64,000 bases of DNA, taken from NCBI RefSeq assembly GCF_024758005.1, contig NZ_CP103288.1, positions 3,968,001 through 4,032,000 on the forward strand. The letters are read 5' to 3'. Of this stretch, positions 43,066 through 52,322 are shown piece after piece. The translations under genes were made by a program, and so were the position numbers. The DNA comes from Pseudarthrobacter sp. NS4. Its GTDB lineage: Bacteria; Actinomycetota; Actinomycetes; Actinomycetales; Micrococcaceae. The notes under the pieces were generated by a model. That model did not search any database. It had not been told where the DNA came from and worked only from the letters and a program-made list of their open reading frames with translations. Position 1 is the stretch's first letter; every line of letters begins with the position of its first letter.

Positions 43066-43854
43066 TCACTTCGTGCCCGGCCCGAAGCCGGCCCGTGCCA
43101 GCACCTGCCGGCCTTCGTGGCTGCTCACCAGGTCCAGGAAGGCCCCGGTCGCAGCGTTGTTCCTGCTGCCCGCCAGCGCCGCGATGGGATAGCTGTTCAC
43201 CGCTTCGGCCGCTTCCGGGAACGGGATGTTTTCCACCTTGTCCCCGGCGGACCGCACATCCGTCACGTAGACCAGCCCGGCGTCGGCTTCTCCGGAGATG
43301 ACCTTGCCCAGCACGTCGGTGACCGAGTTCTCCTCGCTGACGGGGCTGAGGACAGTGCCCTGCCTTTCCGCGACGGTGGCGGCCGCCGCGCCGCAGGGGA
43401 CCTGCCTGGCGCACGTCACCAGGCGCGTCCCGGCCCTGGTGAGGTCGGCGAAGGAGCCGATGCGGGCAGGATTGCCCTGCGGGACCGCGATGGCCAGTGT
43501 GTTGGTGGCGAAAGTCCGGGGTTCGCCCGCCAGCAGGCCCGCGTCCTCAAGCTTGGCCATGTTCCTGGTGTCGGCGGAGGCGAAGACATCTGCGGGGGCG
43601 CCCTGGCTGATCTGGCTCGCCAAATCCGACGAGCCCGCGAAGCTCACAGTGACCTCCGTTCCCGGGTGCTGCGCCTCGAATATGTCAGCCAGTTCCGTGA
43701 AGCTGGACTTAAGCGATGCGGCTGCGAAGACCGTGAGGCTGCTCTCCCCGGCAGCACCGTAGCCACCGGCCGGGGCGGCGTTGCTGCCCGCGCAGCCCGC
43801 GAGGCTTACCGCGAGCGTTGCCGCTGCCAGCCCTGCCGCAACGTTGACCCTCAC
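43066..43854 (-). CDS. modA: Molybdate-binding lipoprotein
   Basis: A 262-residue substrate-binding lipoprotein. Signal peptide with lipobox LAGC (Cys21) anchors it outside the membrane; [34 protein letters not shown] and [12 protein letters not shown] are the oxyanion-binding ModA segments. GTG 43854 overlaps the preceding regulator stop by four bases. A longer frame to 43992 is rejected since it removes the signal peptide from the N-terminus. Confidence 0.93.
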   Translation of the reverse strand: MRVNVAAGLAAATLAVSLAGCAGSNAAPAGGYGAAGESSLTVFAAASLKSSFTELADIFEAQHPGTEVTVSFAGSSDLASQISQGAPADVFASADTRNMAKLEDAGLLAGEPRTFATNTLAIAVPQGNPARIGSFADLTRAGTRLVTCARQVPCGAAAATVAERQGTVLSPVSEENSVTDVLGKVISGEADAGLVYVTDVRSAGDKVENIPFPEAAEAVNSYPIAALAGSRNNAATGAFLDLVSSHEGRQVLARAGFGPGTK

Positions 43855-44261
43855 AGCACGCCCTTCCCCTGCGGGGTTTCGATAATGACGGTGGTGGCTT
43901 TGACTACCGCGGTGGCTATGGACCCAAGCTCCAGCCCCATCTCCCGGACAGCCTCGCTGCTCATCAGGGACACCACGCGGAAGGGCCCGCACTGCAGTTC
44001 AACCTGGGCCATCACCTTGTCCGCCGTGATGCCCGTGACCAGGCCGGTAAACCTGTTCCGGGCCGAGCTTCCGGTGCGGTGCGGATCGTCGGGGAGCTGC
44101 GCCAGCTTTTGGGCATGCAGGGCGAGTTCAAGGCCGTCCACGGCGAGCCTGCCGGACTCGTCCCTGAGCGGAGTGAGGAAGCCGTTGTCAGTCCAGCGCC
44201 GGATGGTATCGTCACTGACACCGAGCAAGCGGGCTGCTTCCGCCACGCGGATGATGGTCAT
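43851..44261 (-). CDS. HTH-TOBE molybdate-responsive regulator (ModE-like)
   Basis: A 136-residue protein with a MerR/excisionase-type helix-turn-helix (VAEAARLLGVSDDTIRRWTDNG) at residues 6-28 and one TOBE/Mop molybdate-binding domain (about 65-133: NRFTGLVTGI, VELQCGPFRVVSL, GSIATAVVKATTVIIE). It is first in the mod operon and probably represses it when molybdate is bound. TATAGT ends 6 bases before the ATG on the minus strand, indicating a leaderless start at 44261; the open frame runs farther upstream but through this promoter. Confidence 0.85.
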   Translation of the reverse strand: MTIIRVAEAARLLGVSDDTIRRWTDNGFLTPLRDESGRLAVDGLELALHAQKLAQLPDDPHRTGSSARNRFTGLVTGITADKVMAQVELQCGPFRVVSLMSSEAVREMGLELGSIATAVVKATTVIIETPQGKGVL

Positions 44262-44343
44262 TTCATCACTATAGGGCGCAGGTGCGGCGGAAAGGACACT
44301 GTTTGTTCCGCTTTTTCGTTTATGACCGCTTCGGCCTCCGCCG

Positions 44344-44371
44344 TTGTCGCGGCGCCGGGCAGCACTAGACT
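44344..44371 (+). promoter_or_regulatory. Leaderless promoter of the DUF4031-HD gene
   Basis: TTGTCG (44344-44349), 16-base spacer, TAGACT (44366-44371), then 6 bases to the ATG. Confidence 0.55.
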
Positions 44372-44377
44372 TCCTCC

Positions 44378-45247
44378 ATGGCCATCTACATCGACCCGCC
44401 ACTGTGGCCTGCGCACGGAACGCATTTCTCCCACCTGGTCTCGGATTTATCGCTGGCTGAGTTGCACGCCTTCGCCCAGGAGGCCGGCATTCCGGAGCGG
44501 GCTTTCGATGGTGACCACTACGACGTCCCTGAACGCCGCTTGGACGATTTGGTGGCGGCCGGAGCCATTCCGGTGGAAGCGCGGATCCTGGTCCGCAAAC
44601 TGATCTCCAGCGGCCTGCGGATCCCCGCCCGGCAGCGGAACAAGTCGCTCAAAGTGCCGCTTCAGCTCCGCTGGGATGGCGTTATGCCCGGCCATGACGC
44701 GCTGTTCCTCGATCTCCTGGACCGCTGGAGCGAACCGCACCGCCGCTATCACGGCTGCACGCACCTCCTCTCGGTGCTGGAGTCCCTGGACCTGCTGACT
44801 GATCCTGCCGACCCGCCGCGCACGGTGCTCCTGGCGGCCTGGTTCCATGATGCTGTCTACCGCGGGATCCCCCGCCAGGATGAGGAGGAGTCCGCACGCT
44901 TGGCCGAGGACCGCCTCGCCGCTGCCGGCCTGCCGGACGCTGAAGTGGCTGAGGTTGCCAGGCTGGTCCGATTGACCAGCGACCACCGCCCAGGGGCAGG
45001 GGACGACGGCGGCGCCCTCCTTTGCGACGCCGACCTTTCCGTTCTCGGCGGGGAAAGGGACGAATATGTCCGCTACGTCGCGGCCGTCCGGCAGGAATAC
45101 GCGCACGTCGGCGACGCCGACTTTGCGGCGGGGCGTGCCGCCGTCGTACGCCATCTGCTGGAACTTGACCCGCTCTTCCATAATGAGCGGGCGAAGGAGC
45201 TGTGGCTGGATGCCGCGCACCTGAACCTGAAGGGTGAACTGACATGA
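44378..45247 (+). CDS. DUF4031 - HD phosphohydrolase fusion protein
   Basis: A 289-residue protein. The first 80 residues (MAIYIDPPLWPAHGTHFSHL, GDHYDVPERRLDDLVAAGA) are DUF4031. The rest is an HD-type metal phosphohydrolase: YHGCTHLLSVL, AWFHDAVYRG (the HD pair), SDHRPG and CDADLSVLG with the final metal Asp. Such small HD proteins act on nucleotides or phosphate esters, substrate unknown. The gene is leaderless and overlaps the ComB-type phosphatase gene by four bases, so they may act on the same metabolite. Confidence 0.8.
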   Translation: MAIYIDPPLWPAHGTHFSHLVSDLSLAELHAFAQEAGIPERAFDGDHYDVPERRLDDLVAAGAIPVEARILVRKLISSGLRIPARQRNKSLKVPLQLRWDGVMPGHDALFLDLLDRWSEPHRRYHGCTHLLSVLESLDLLTDPADPPRTVLLAAWFHDAVYRGIPRQDEEESARLAEDRLAAAGLPDAEVAEVARLVRLTSDHRPGAGDDGGALLCDADLSVLGGERDEYVRYVAAVRQEYAHVGDADFAAGRAAVVRHLLELDPLFHNERAKELWLDAAHLNLKGELT

Positions 45248-46065
45248 ACGCTCCGCATTCGAACGCCCTGCATGTGTATACCGCGAGCGCGGCGCACCGG
45301 CAGCTCCCCTATACGGTGCGCCTGGAGTGGGGGCTCGACGGCGCCAGGACAGTCACGTCGGGCGTTGACCTCGCCGTGGTGGTGGACGTCCTGTCCTTCA
45401 GCACGTGCGTCAGCGTTGCCCTGGACCGCGGTGCCCAGGTATTTCCGTATCCATGGAAGGACCCCAGCGCGGAGGACTTTGCCGCCCACGTCCACGCCGA
45501 ACTCGCCGGTCCCCGCAACGGCGGCGGGCTCAGCCTGTCCCCGGCAAGCCTCCGGGCGGCGGATTCGCTGAAGCGCGTGGTCCTGCCTTCCCCCAATGGT
45601 TCCGCGCTGTGCCATCTGCTGGCCGGCGAGGTGCCGCTGGTAGCCGCAGTCTGCCTCCGCAACGCCGCAGCGACGGCGGACTGGGTGGCAGCAAACCTGC
45701 CCGAGGACGCGGTGATCGCAGTAGTGGCCGCCGGTGAACGCTGGCCTGACGGCACCCTCCGTCCCGCCGTGGAGGACCAGATCGGAGCAGGCGCTTTCAT
45801 CGCCGGGCTGGTGGCTGCCGGCAAAGGTGGTTACGAGGCCGGGGACGGCAGGCACGGCTACTCACCGGAGGCCGTCGCGGCGGCCGCCGTCTTCGAAGCC
45901 GCGGAGCCGCGCCTCCGCGAGATGCTGCACGGCTGCTCCAGCGGGCGGGAGCTGGCGGGCTCAGGCTATGCGGGCGACATCGATATCGCCGCCGAGCTGG
46001 ACGACAGCGACGCGGTCGCCATCCTTGTGGACGGCGCCTTCAGCAGCAGCCCGGCACACAGCTGA
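45244..46065 (+). CDS. 2-phosphosulfolactate phosphatase (ComB) family protein
   Basis: A 273-residue protein with the ComB motifs VVVDVLSFSTCV, LPSPNGSAL, AGERWPDGTLRPAVEDQIGAG. The archaeal enzyme works in coenzyme M synthesis, which is absent in actinobacteria, so the natural substrate here is probably a different phosphoester. Overlap with the DUF4031-HD gene (ATGA) suggests a joint task. Confidence 0.82.
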   Translation: MNAPHSNALHVYTASAAHRQLPYTVRLEWGLDGARTVTSGVDLAVVVDVLSFSTCVSVALDRGAQVFPYPWKDPSAEDFAAHVHAELAGPRNGGGLSLSPASLRAADSLKRVVLPSPNGSALCHLLAGEVPLVAAVCLRNAAATADWVAANLPEDAVIAVVAAGERWPDGTLRPAVEDQIGAGAFIAGLVAAGKGGYEAGDGRHGYSPEAVAAAAVFEAAEPRLREMLHGCSSGRELAGSGYAGDIDIAAELDDSDAVAILVDGAFSSSPAHS

Positions 46066-46113
46066 CCTGCGGTTCCTCTTTACGCCCGCGCCCGGCGGTG
46101 CAACACTGCTCGG

Positions 46114-46500
46114 ATGAGCCTGCGTATCCAAGCCGTCTGCATCGACTCGACCGAGCCCCGCGTTGCCGCGGACTTCTGGGAGAAGGCACTGGGCTGGCGC
46201 CGTACCTTCGACGAGGACGATGAGATTGTGCTGGAGCCGCCGGCCGGCAGCCCGGAGGACGGGGTCTCACCGGATTTGTTGTTCCTCAAGGTGCCGGAAC
46301 GCAAGGGAGTCAAGAACAGGCTGCACCTGGACCTCCGGCCCCAGGACCAGGACGCCGAGGTGGCCCGGCTCGAGGGACTCGGCGCCAGGCGTGTCTCGGT
46401 GGGCCAGGGTCCGGAGGTCACCTGGTTGGTGCTGGCCGATCCGGACGGCAACGAGTTCTGCGTCCTGCGCGCGCTGCGGCCGGACCAACAGGCTGGCTGA
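46114..46500 (+). CDS. VOC-family (glyoxalase/bleomycin-resistance-like) protein
   Basis: A 128-residue protein with the two beta-alpha-beta-beta-beta modules of the vicinal oxygen chelate fold: DSTEPRVAADFWEKALGWRR, RLHLDLRPQD (metal His) and LADPDGNEFCVLR (metal Glu). Actinobacterial members are mostly uncharacterised. AACACT, 6 bases before the ATG, suggests a leaderless start. Confidence 0.8.
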   Translation: MSLRIQAVCIDSTEPRVAADFWEKALGWRRTFDEDDEIVLEPPAGSPEDGVSPDLLFLKVPERKGVKNRLHLDLRPQDQDAEVARLEGLGARRVSVGQGPEVTWLVLADPDGNEFCVLRALRPDQQAG

Positions 46501-46522
46501 AACCTGTCCGGCTACGAATCCG

Positions 46523-46924
46523 TCAGCGGTATGCGGTGACGAACGGCGCGTTGGTGGGCACGATCTGCTTACCCAGCGGCATCAGGGATACCGGGATCAG
46601 CTTCAGGTTGGCGATGGCCAGCGGGATCCCAATGATGGTGAGGGCCATGGCGAATGCCGTGACCACGTGGCCGATGGCGATCCAGACGCCCGCCACCAGC
46701 AGCCAGATCACATTGCCCAGCAGCGGGAAGACCCCTGTGCCTCCGGGCTTGTCCACCACCATGCGTCCAAACGGCCACAGCGTGTAGGCGGCAATCCGGA
46801 AGGACGCGATGCCCCACGGGATGGTGACGATCAGCAGGCAGCAGATGACCCCGGCCAGGAAGTAGCCAAGCGCTAGCCAAAGCCCGCCGAAAACCAGCCA
46901 GATGATGTTGAGCAGTGTCTTCAT
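46523..46924 (-). CDS. YccF-domain membrane protein
   Basis: A 133-residue inner-membrane protein of the YccF/DUF307 family, with two similar halves: LLNIIWLVFGGLWLALGYF with PWGIASFRIAAYTLWPFGR, and GNVIWLLVAGVWIAIGHV with GIPLAIANLKLIPVSLMPLG. Function unknown in this phylum. Confidence 0.87.
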   Translation of the reverse strand: MKTLLNIIWLVFGGLWLALGYFLAGVICCLLIVTIPWGIASFRIAAYTLWPFGRMVVDKPGGTGVFPLLGNVIWLLVAGVWIAIGHVVTAFAMALTIIGIPLAIANLKLIPVSLMPLGKQIVPTNAPFVTAYR

Positions 46925-47020
46925 CCCTCCATTGTGCCCCCAGGCACGGCAATAGAAGGTAGGGGAAGCCCCTGACCAGACCCTGAAACGCTGAAACTCC
47001 GGGCCGTAAGCCCTGAGCCG

Positions 47021-47632
47021 TCAGACTGTGGCGTCCGACTTTGCGGCGTGCACAAAGGCACGGATCCGGGCCAGGTCCTTGACCCCGCGTGATGCTTCCA
47101 CACCCGAGGACACGTCCACACCCCACGCGTGCGCCACCGCGGTTGCCTGGCCCACGTTCTTCGGGTCCAGTCCGCCGGCGAGCAGCCAGTGGCGTCCCTG
47201 GAGCACCGGCAGGCCGGCCATGGAAGAGTAGTCCCAGGCCTCCCCCGATCCCGGCACCGCCGCGTCAATCAGCAGCAGGTCCTCGCCCCAGTCTTCGAAC
47301 TCTTCGGGAGCGGCACCCATGGTGACGGCCCTGATCAGTTTCATGCCGGCGTCGTGAACGGTGGCAACGTCCTCCCGCGTGCGCTGGCCGTGCAGCTGGA
47401 TCCACTCCAGCCCGGCTGCCCGCGCGATGGCCACGGCGTCGGCAACCGGTTCGTGGCGGAAAACGCCGATCGGGGACACTCCTGCGGGGACCTCGGCCAG
47501 CAGCGAGGACACCTGGCCCGGCGACACAACCCGCGGGCTGGCGGTAAGGACGAAACCGACTGCATCCGCCCCTGCCTTGACCGCCTCACGGACGGATTCC
47601 GGCGTACTGAGACCACACACTTTGACGAACAT
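47021..47632 (-). CDS. trpF: Phosphoribosylanthranilate isomerase
   Basis: A 203-residue TIM-barrel enzyme of tryptophan synthesis (EC 5.3.1.24). MFVKVCGLSTPESVREA holds the catalytic Cys; VGFVLTASPRVV, IQLHG, LLIDAAVPGSG and LAGGLDPKNV are the barrel signatures; the catalytic Asp is in GVDVSSGVE. AGGAG lies 7 bases upstream. It stands apart from other trp genes. Many actinobacteria use the dual enzyme PriA instead, so a separate trpF is notable but not rare in Micrococcaceae. Confidence 0.9.
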   Translation of the reverse strand: MFVKVCGLSTPESVREAVKAGADAVGFVLTASPRVVSPGQVSSLLAEVPAGVSPIGVFRHEPVADAVAIARAAGLEWIQLHGQRTREDVATVHDAGMKLIRAVTMGAAPEEFEDWGEDLLLIDAAVPGSGEAWDYSSMAGLPVLQGRHWLLAGGLDPKNVGQATAVAHAWGVDVSSGVEASRGVKDLARIRAFVHAAKSDATV

Positions 47633-47734
47633 TCCCGGCTCCTTCAGGCTGTTTTCGTGTTGACCCCCCGGAGGAGATTAGCAGGCAACGGCGCACCCCG
47701 CGATGCCCTGCAGCAGACGAACTAGGCTGGGCGG

Positions 47735-48346
47735 ATGGAAATTATCCGTTTCGCTGACCTCAAGGCCGAACCATGGCGCAACGGCGGCGGGGTGACACGG
47801 CAGATCGCGGCCCAGCCTTCGCCCTCAGTGGCATCCGAGGACGCGCCTAACGGGCGCGCCAACGGCGGCCGGGACCCGGGCTGGGACTGGCGGGTCAGCA
47901 TCGCGGATGTAACCAAAGCCGGCGACTTTTCCCCCTTTCCCGGCATGGAGCGCGTTCTCACGGTGATTGAGGGTGAACTCCTGCTGCTGTCCGTGGACGG
48001 GGCCGAACACCCCATGGAGAAGTACCGCCCGTTCCGGTTCGCCGGCGGAGCAGCCACGTCCGGCAAACTGCCGACGGGCGATGTCCGGAACCTCAACGTC
48101 ATCACCCGGGCAGGGGCATTCAAGGGCTTCACGTCCATTATCGAGTTGTCCAGGAAGCGCGCCCACCCCGTTTTCGATGGGCAACTGGGGGTACTGCTGC
48201 AGGGGCAGGCCAAAGTAAGTGCCGGCGAGGGTGGACCTGCAGACCTGGGGCGGTACGACACAGTGGTGGGCTCGGACAGTGAAACCCCTGACGTGCTGGG
48301 CCGCGGCTTCCTGGCCGTGGTGTCCATCGACCCGGTTGAGGACTAA
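47735..48346 (+). CDS. HutD/Ves-family protein
   Basis: A 203-residue cupin-like protein with the HutD hallmarks MEIIRFADLKAEPWRNGGGVTRQ, WRVSIADVTKAGDFSPFPG and DVRNLNVITRAG. HutD is tied to histidine utilisation regulation in pseudomonads; here no hut genes are seen. TAGGCT 6 bases before the ATG indicates a leaderless mRNA. Confidence 0.85.
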   Translation: MEIIRFADLKAEPWRNGGGVTRQIAAQPSPSVASEDAPNGRANGGRDPGWDWRVSIADVTKAGDFSPFPGMERVLTVIEGELLLLSVDGAEHPMEKYRPFRFAGGAATSGKLPTGDVRNLNVITRAGAFKGFTSIIELSRKRAHPVFDGQLGVLLQGQAKVSAGEGGPADLGRYDTVVGSDSETPDVLGRGFLAVVSIDPVED

Positions 48347-48434
48347 ACCCGATCTCCGGACAGGCCAGCCTCGCCTTGGGAAGTACAGCCTTTCCACACT
48401 GGTCTCTCCCTGCCGCCGTCCCTAGACTCGGGCT

Positions 48435-48965
48435 ATGACCACTTCATCGTTCAATGCGCTTCTGTCCACCCAAATCGGCAACGAATTCGCAGCATCGCAG
48501 CAGTACATTGCGGTGGCCACCTGGTTCGCGAACCAGGACCTCCCCCAGCTTGCCCGGTACTTCTTCCGCCAGTCAGTGGAGGAACGGAACCACGCCATGA
48601 TGATGGTGCAGTACATGCTGGACCGCGATATCCCCTTCACCATCCCCGGCGTCCCCGCCGTCCGCAACGACTTCGCCTCCGTCACCGAGCCGCTGGCCCT
48701 TGCCCTGCAGCAGGAGAAGGAAGTTACCCGCAACATCGAGGACCTGTTCCGTGCGGCCCGCGGCGAGAACGACGCCCTGGGCGAGCAGTTCATGCTCTGG
48801 TTCCTGAAGGAGCAGGTGGAGGAGGTGGCGTCCATGACCACGCTGCTGAACATTGCCGAGCGTGCGGACAACCTGTTCGACATCGAGAACTTCATCGCCC
48901 GGGAAACCATTGGCGACGGCGGCCGCGACAACGCCGCCCCGGAAGCTGCCGGCGGCGTGCTCTAA
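48435..48965 (+). CDS. Ferritin-like iron-storage protein
   Basis: A 176-residue four-helix ferritin storing Fe(III). Ferroxidase residues are visible in NEFAASQQYIAVATWF, SVEERNHAMMMVQYM and the third helix around QQEKEVTRNIEDLF, with FLKEQVEEVASM in helix 4. It is of the non-haem Ftn/BfrB type. TAGACT ends 6 bases before the ATG. No iron-box sequence was spotted upstream. Confidence 0.92.
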   Translation: MTTSSFNALLSTQIGNEFAASQQYIAVATWFANQDLPQLARYFFRQSVEERNHAMMMVQYMLDRDIPFTIPGVPAVRNDFASVTEPLALALQQEKEVTRNIEDLFRAARGENDALGEQFMLWFLKEQVEEVASMTTLLNIAERADNLFDIENFIARETIGDGGRDNAAPEAAGGVL

Positions 48966-49030
48966 GCTGCGCCCTTCCCCAACTAAACAGCGCTGCCTGC
49001 CTGGCCTGCTGGTGAGGTTGGGCACCATCG

Positions 49031-49061
49031 TTGGCCACCCGCCGTCGGGCGTTGCTACGCT
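49031..49061 (+). promoter_or_regulatory. Candidate promoter of the guanidine exporter operon
   Basis: TTGGCC (49031-49036) and TACGCT (49056-49061), 19 bases apart; transcription would begin about 20 bases before the riboswitch. Confidence 0.35.
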
Positions 49062-49088
49062 GGAAACCAAGGCTCCGCACCCGAGCCT

Positions 49089-49127
49089 CCGGACGACGGT
49101 TCAGTACCCGGCACGCGACAAGACTGG
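49089..49127 (+). promoter_or_regulatory. Guanidine-III (ykkC-III) riboswitch
   Basis: CCGGACGA (49089-49096), then GTACCCGG, then GACAAGACTGG ending at 49127, closely follow the ykkC-III consensus as I remember it (CCGGACGA...GUACCCGG...GGACAAGACGG). The two CCGG halves can form helix 1 and CAGT/ACTG a short second helix of the pseudoknot. The AAGGAT ribosome site starts four bases after it, so guanidinium binding probably frees or hides that site. It precedes two SMR exporter genes, the usual target class. Confidence 0.8.
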
Positions 49128-49141
49128 CCAAAGGATCTGTC

Positions 49142-49465
49142 ATGTCCTGGTTCATCCTCCTCGTCTCCGGCGCCCTGGAAGCAGTGTGGGCCGCAGCCCT
49201 GCACCGGGCATTCCAAAGCACCGGACGCCGCCGCATCACCTCCACCGCCCTGTTCCTGGTGTCCGTCGCGGCCAGCACAGCCGGCCTGGCCATCGCCATG
49301 CAGTCCATCCCCACCGGCACCGCCTACGCCGTCTGGGTAGGGGTGGGTGTGGTCCTGACGTCCGCCTACGCCATCGTCACCAAGCTGGAACGCCCGACGG
49401 CGGCGCGCCTGCTCCTGCTGTCCGGCATCGCTGCGTGCGTGGTTGGCCTGAAGGTGGTGGCGTGA
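49142..49465 (+). CDS. SMR-family exporter subunit, probable guanidinium exporter (first of pair)
   Basis: A 107-residue four-helix small multidrug resistance protein. The essential Glu is in SGALEAVWAAAL (E13) and helix 3 reads SIPTGTAYAVWVGVGVV, the Gdx/SugE-type GTAYAxWxGxG signature, ending GLKVV. ATG follows AAAGGAT directly behind the guanidine-III riboswitch. Together with the next gene it probably forms a heteromeric guanidinium/H+ antiporter. It overlaps that gene by one base (TGATG). Confidence 0.88.
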   Translation: MSWFILLVSGALEAVWAAALHRAFQSTGRRRITSTALFLVSVAASTAGLAIAMQSIPTGTAYAVWVGVGVVLTSAYAIVTKLERPTAARLLLLSGIAACVVGLKVVA

Positions 49466-49869
49466 TGCTGCGGCGTTCCTTCTCCTGGCTGGTGCTCCTG
49501 GCCTCGGCCGTCCTCGAAGCTGTGTGGGCAACGGCGCTGGGCCTGTCCGACGGCTTCAGCAGGCCCCTGCCCACCCTGGTTTTCGTCGTCACCGCCACGC
49601 TGAGCATGCTGGGCCTGGGCATGGCCATCCGCCACATCCCGCTGGGCACCGCCTACGCCATCTGGGTGGGGGTGGGTGCTGCCCTGACGGTGGGCTGGGC
49701 CATGGCCACCGGCGTGGAACCCTTCAGCGTGCTGAAGCTGCTGTTCATCGCCGGGATCGTGGGCTGCGCTGCCGGGTTGAAGGCACTGCCGACCGAAAAG
49801 GACCAGCCCGGCAGCAAGAAGCAGCCCGCGGACAAGAACCAGCCCGGCGAGATTCAGCGGGCAGTCTAG
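49465..49869 (+). CDS. SMR-family exporter subunit, probable guanidinium exporter (second of pair)
   Basis: A 134-residue SMR protein with Glu in SAVLEAVWATAL, helix 3 HIPLGTAYAIWVGVGAAL and GLKAL at the end of helix 4, followed by a 25-residue polar tail rich in Lys, Gln, Pro. The tail is unusual for SMR proteins, which normally stop after helix 4. Translationally coupled to the first subunit. Paired SMR genes usually make heterodimers with fixed opposite topology. Confidence 0.86.
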   Translation: MLRRSFSWLVLLASAVLEAVWATALGLSDGFSRPLPTLVFVVTATLSMLGLGMAIRHIPLGTAYAIWVGVGAALTVGWAMATGVEPFSVLKLLFIAGIVGCAAGLKALPTEKDQPGSKKQPADKNQPGEIQRAV

Positions 49870-49878
49870 GCTTTTGCC

Positions 49879-50517
<639 letters not shown>

Positions 50518-50570
50518 GGCGCCTCAGTGCGCGGTTTCTGGTGTGGACACGACTGATCGGAGCAAACCCA

Positions 50571-51566
50571 ATGACTGCATCAACTGTCCTGCTTGGCGAC
50601 GGCCTGGCCGTCAGCCCCCTCGGGTTCGGAGGGATGGCACTCACTCCCGTGTACGGCGAAGTGGACCCGGCCGAAGCCCTCAAGACCCTTCATCACGCCG
50701 TGGACGCCGGTGTCAGCTTCATTGACACCGCGGACATCTACGGCGGAGGCAGCAATGAGGAACTGATCGCGCAATTGCTCAAGGAGCGCCGGGACGAGGT
50801 CCAGTTGGCCACGAAGTTCGGGCTCGTCGGGACGCCGGCGGATGGTTACACCGACATCCGGAATGACGCGGCCTACATTCGGCAGGCCGTGGACCGGAGC
50901 CTGCAGCGGCTCGGCACGGACGTTATCGACCTCTACTACATGCACCGCCGTGACCTCCGCGTTCCGATTGTGGAAACCGTGGAGGCCTTGGCGGAGCTTG
51001 CGCAGCAGGGCAAAGTCAGGCACCTTGGCCTGTCTGAAGTGACCGCCCAGGAGCTGGAGGAAGCGACTGCCGTCCACCCCATTGCGGCAGTCCAGAGCGA
51101 ATGGTCCATCTGGAGCCGGGACGTGGAACGCAACGTTGTTCCTGCCGCAGCCGCCCTCGGGGTGGGGTTTGTACCGTATTCGCCGCTGGGCCGGGGATTC
51201 CTCACCGGCACCGTTGACGCCGCCAACCTGGGAAGCAACGACTTCCGGCGGCGGATCCCCAGGTTCGCCCCGGACGCCGCCAGCTCCAACCAGGCAGTGG
51301 TGTCCGCCGTCCAGTCAGTGGCCGGCGAACTTGGCGCGACGCCCGCGCAGGTGGCCCTTGCATGGCTCCTCGCCCAGGGCAAGCGGCTGGGCCTGCCGGT
51401 GGTTCCCATCCCCGGCACCCGAAAGAGGCACCGGATCGACGAAAACCTGGGCGCGCTGGCCCTGGAGCTGAGCCCGCCGCAACTGGAGGTCCTGGGCGCT
51501 GCCTCGGACGCCGTCGTCGGCTCCCGCTCCGCGGATCCCAACTGGGTGTCCCAAGGCCGCGAGTAA
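50571..51566 (+). CDS. Aldo/keto reductase
   Basis: A 331-residue NADPH-dependent oxidoreductase of the AKR family with the catalytic tetrad in FIDTADIYGGG (Asp, Tyr), LATKFGL (Lys) and YYMHRRD (His), and the C-terminal cofactor segment VPIPGTRKRHRIDENL. ATG 50571 has GGAG upstream; a GTG at 50541 would add ten residues not seen in the family. Substrate unknown. Confidence 0.9.
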   Translation: MTASTVLLGDGLAVSPLGFGGMALTPVYGEVDPAEALKTLHHAVDAGVSFIDTADIYGGGSNEELIAQLLKERRDEVQLATKFGLVGTPADGYTDIRNDAAYIRQAVDRSLQRLGTDVIDLYYMHRRDLRVPIVETVEALAELAQQGKVRHLGLSEVTAQELEEATAVHPIAAVQSEWSIWSRDVERNVVPAAAALGVGFVPYSPLGRGFLTGTVDAANLGSNDFRRRIPRFAPDAASSNQAVVSAVQSVAGELGATPAQVALAWLLAQGKRLGLPVVPIPGTRKRHRIDENLGALALELSPPQLEVLGAASDAVVGSRSADPNWVSQGRE

Positions 51567-51602
51567 ACAGCCCCGGAAAGGCGCGTCCCTAGACTGAAGC
51601 CT

Positions 51603-52253
51603 ATGGACTCACTTTTGTACGACCTGCCGGCCCTGACCATCCGCCGCATCTCCGTCAGCGGGATGGACAACAACGTGTACCTGCTGACCGCCAAGACCAG
51701 CGGCGAGCAGGTGCTGATCGATGCTGCGGACGACGCTCAAGCCATCCAGCAGTTGCTGGCGGACGCCGCCGCGGACACGACGGCCACGCCACGGCTGGCG
51801 CTGATCGCCACCACTCACCAGCACTGGGACCATGTCCGCGCGCTCAAGGAGTTGGTGGACGCAACGGGTGTGCGCACCGCCGCAGGAACGGACGACGCCG
51901 ACGCGCTGCCCGTTCCGGTTGACCGCCGGCTTGGGCACGGGGACAGGATTGCCGTGGACGGCTTTGAGCTGTCGGCTGTCCACCTGCGCGGGCACACGCC
52001 GGGCTCGATCGCGTTTGTGTACCAGGATCCGGAAGGCCCGGCGCACATCTTCTCCGGCGACTCGCTGTTTCCCGGCGGTGTTGGAAACACCCAGAACGAC
52101 CCGGGGCGGTTCAACCAGCTGCTCAGCGACGTGACCGAACGCCTGTTCGGCACCTACCCCGATACCGCCGTCGTCCATCCGGGCCACGGCAAGCCCACCA
52201 CGCTGGGTGCCGAGCGTCCGCACCTGGAAGAGTGGCGCGCCCGGGGCTGGTGA
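51603..52253 (+). CDS. MBL-fold metallo-hydrolase
   Basis: A 216-residue glyoxalase-II-like hydrolase with metal sites THQHWDHV, LRGHTPGSIA, FSGDSLFPGGVG and VVHPGHGKPT. Different from the mycothiol-linked MBL protein at 26.8 kb. The ATG is preceded by TAGACT at 7 bases. Probably a thioester hydrolase, substrate unknown. Confidence 0.87.
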   Translation: MDSLLYDLPALTIRRISVSGMDNNVYLLTAKTSGEQVLIDAADDAQAIQQLLADAAADTTATPRLALIATTHQHWDHVRALKELVDATGVRTAAGTDDADALPVPVDRRLGHGDRIAVDGFELSAVHLRGHTPGSIAFVYQDPEGPAHIFSGDSLFPGGVGNTQNDPGRFNQLLSDVTERLFGTYPDTAVVHPGHGKPTTLGAERPHLEEWRARGW

Positions 52254-52322
52254 GCTGGCTGCTTTGCGAAACCGGTGGTTGAGCCCGCCGGGTCCCGGCA
52301 AGCCCAACCAGCGAAACTACTC

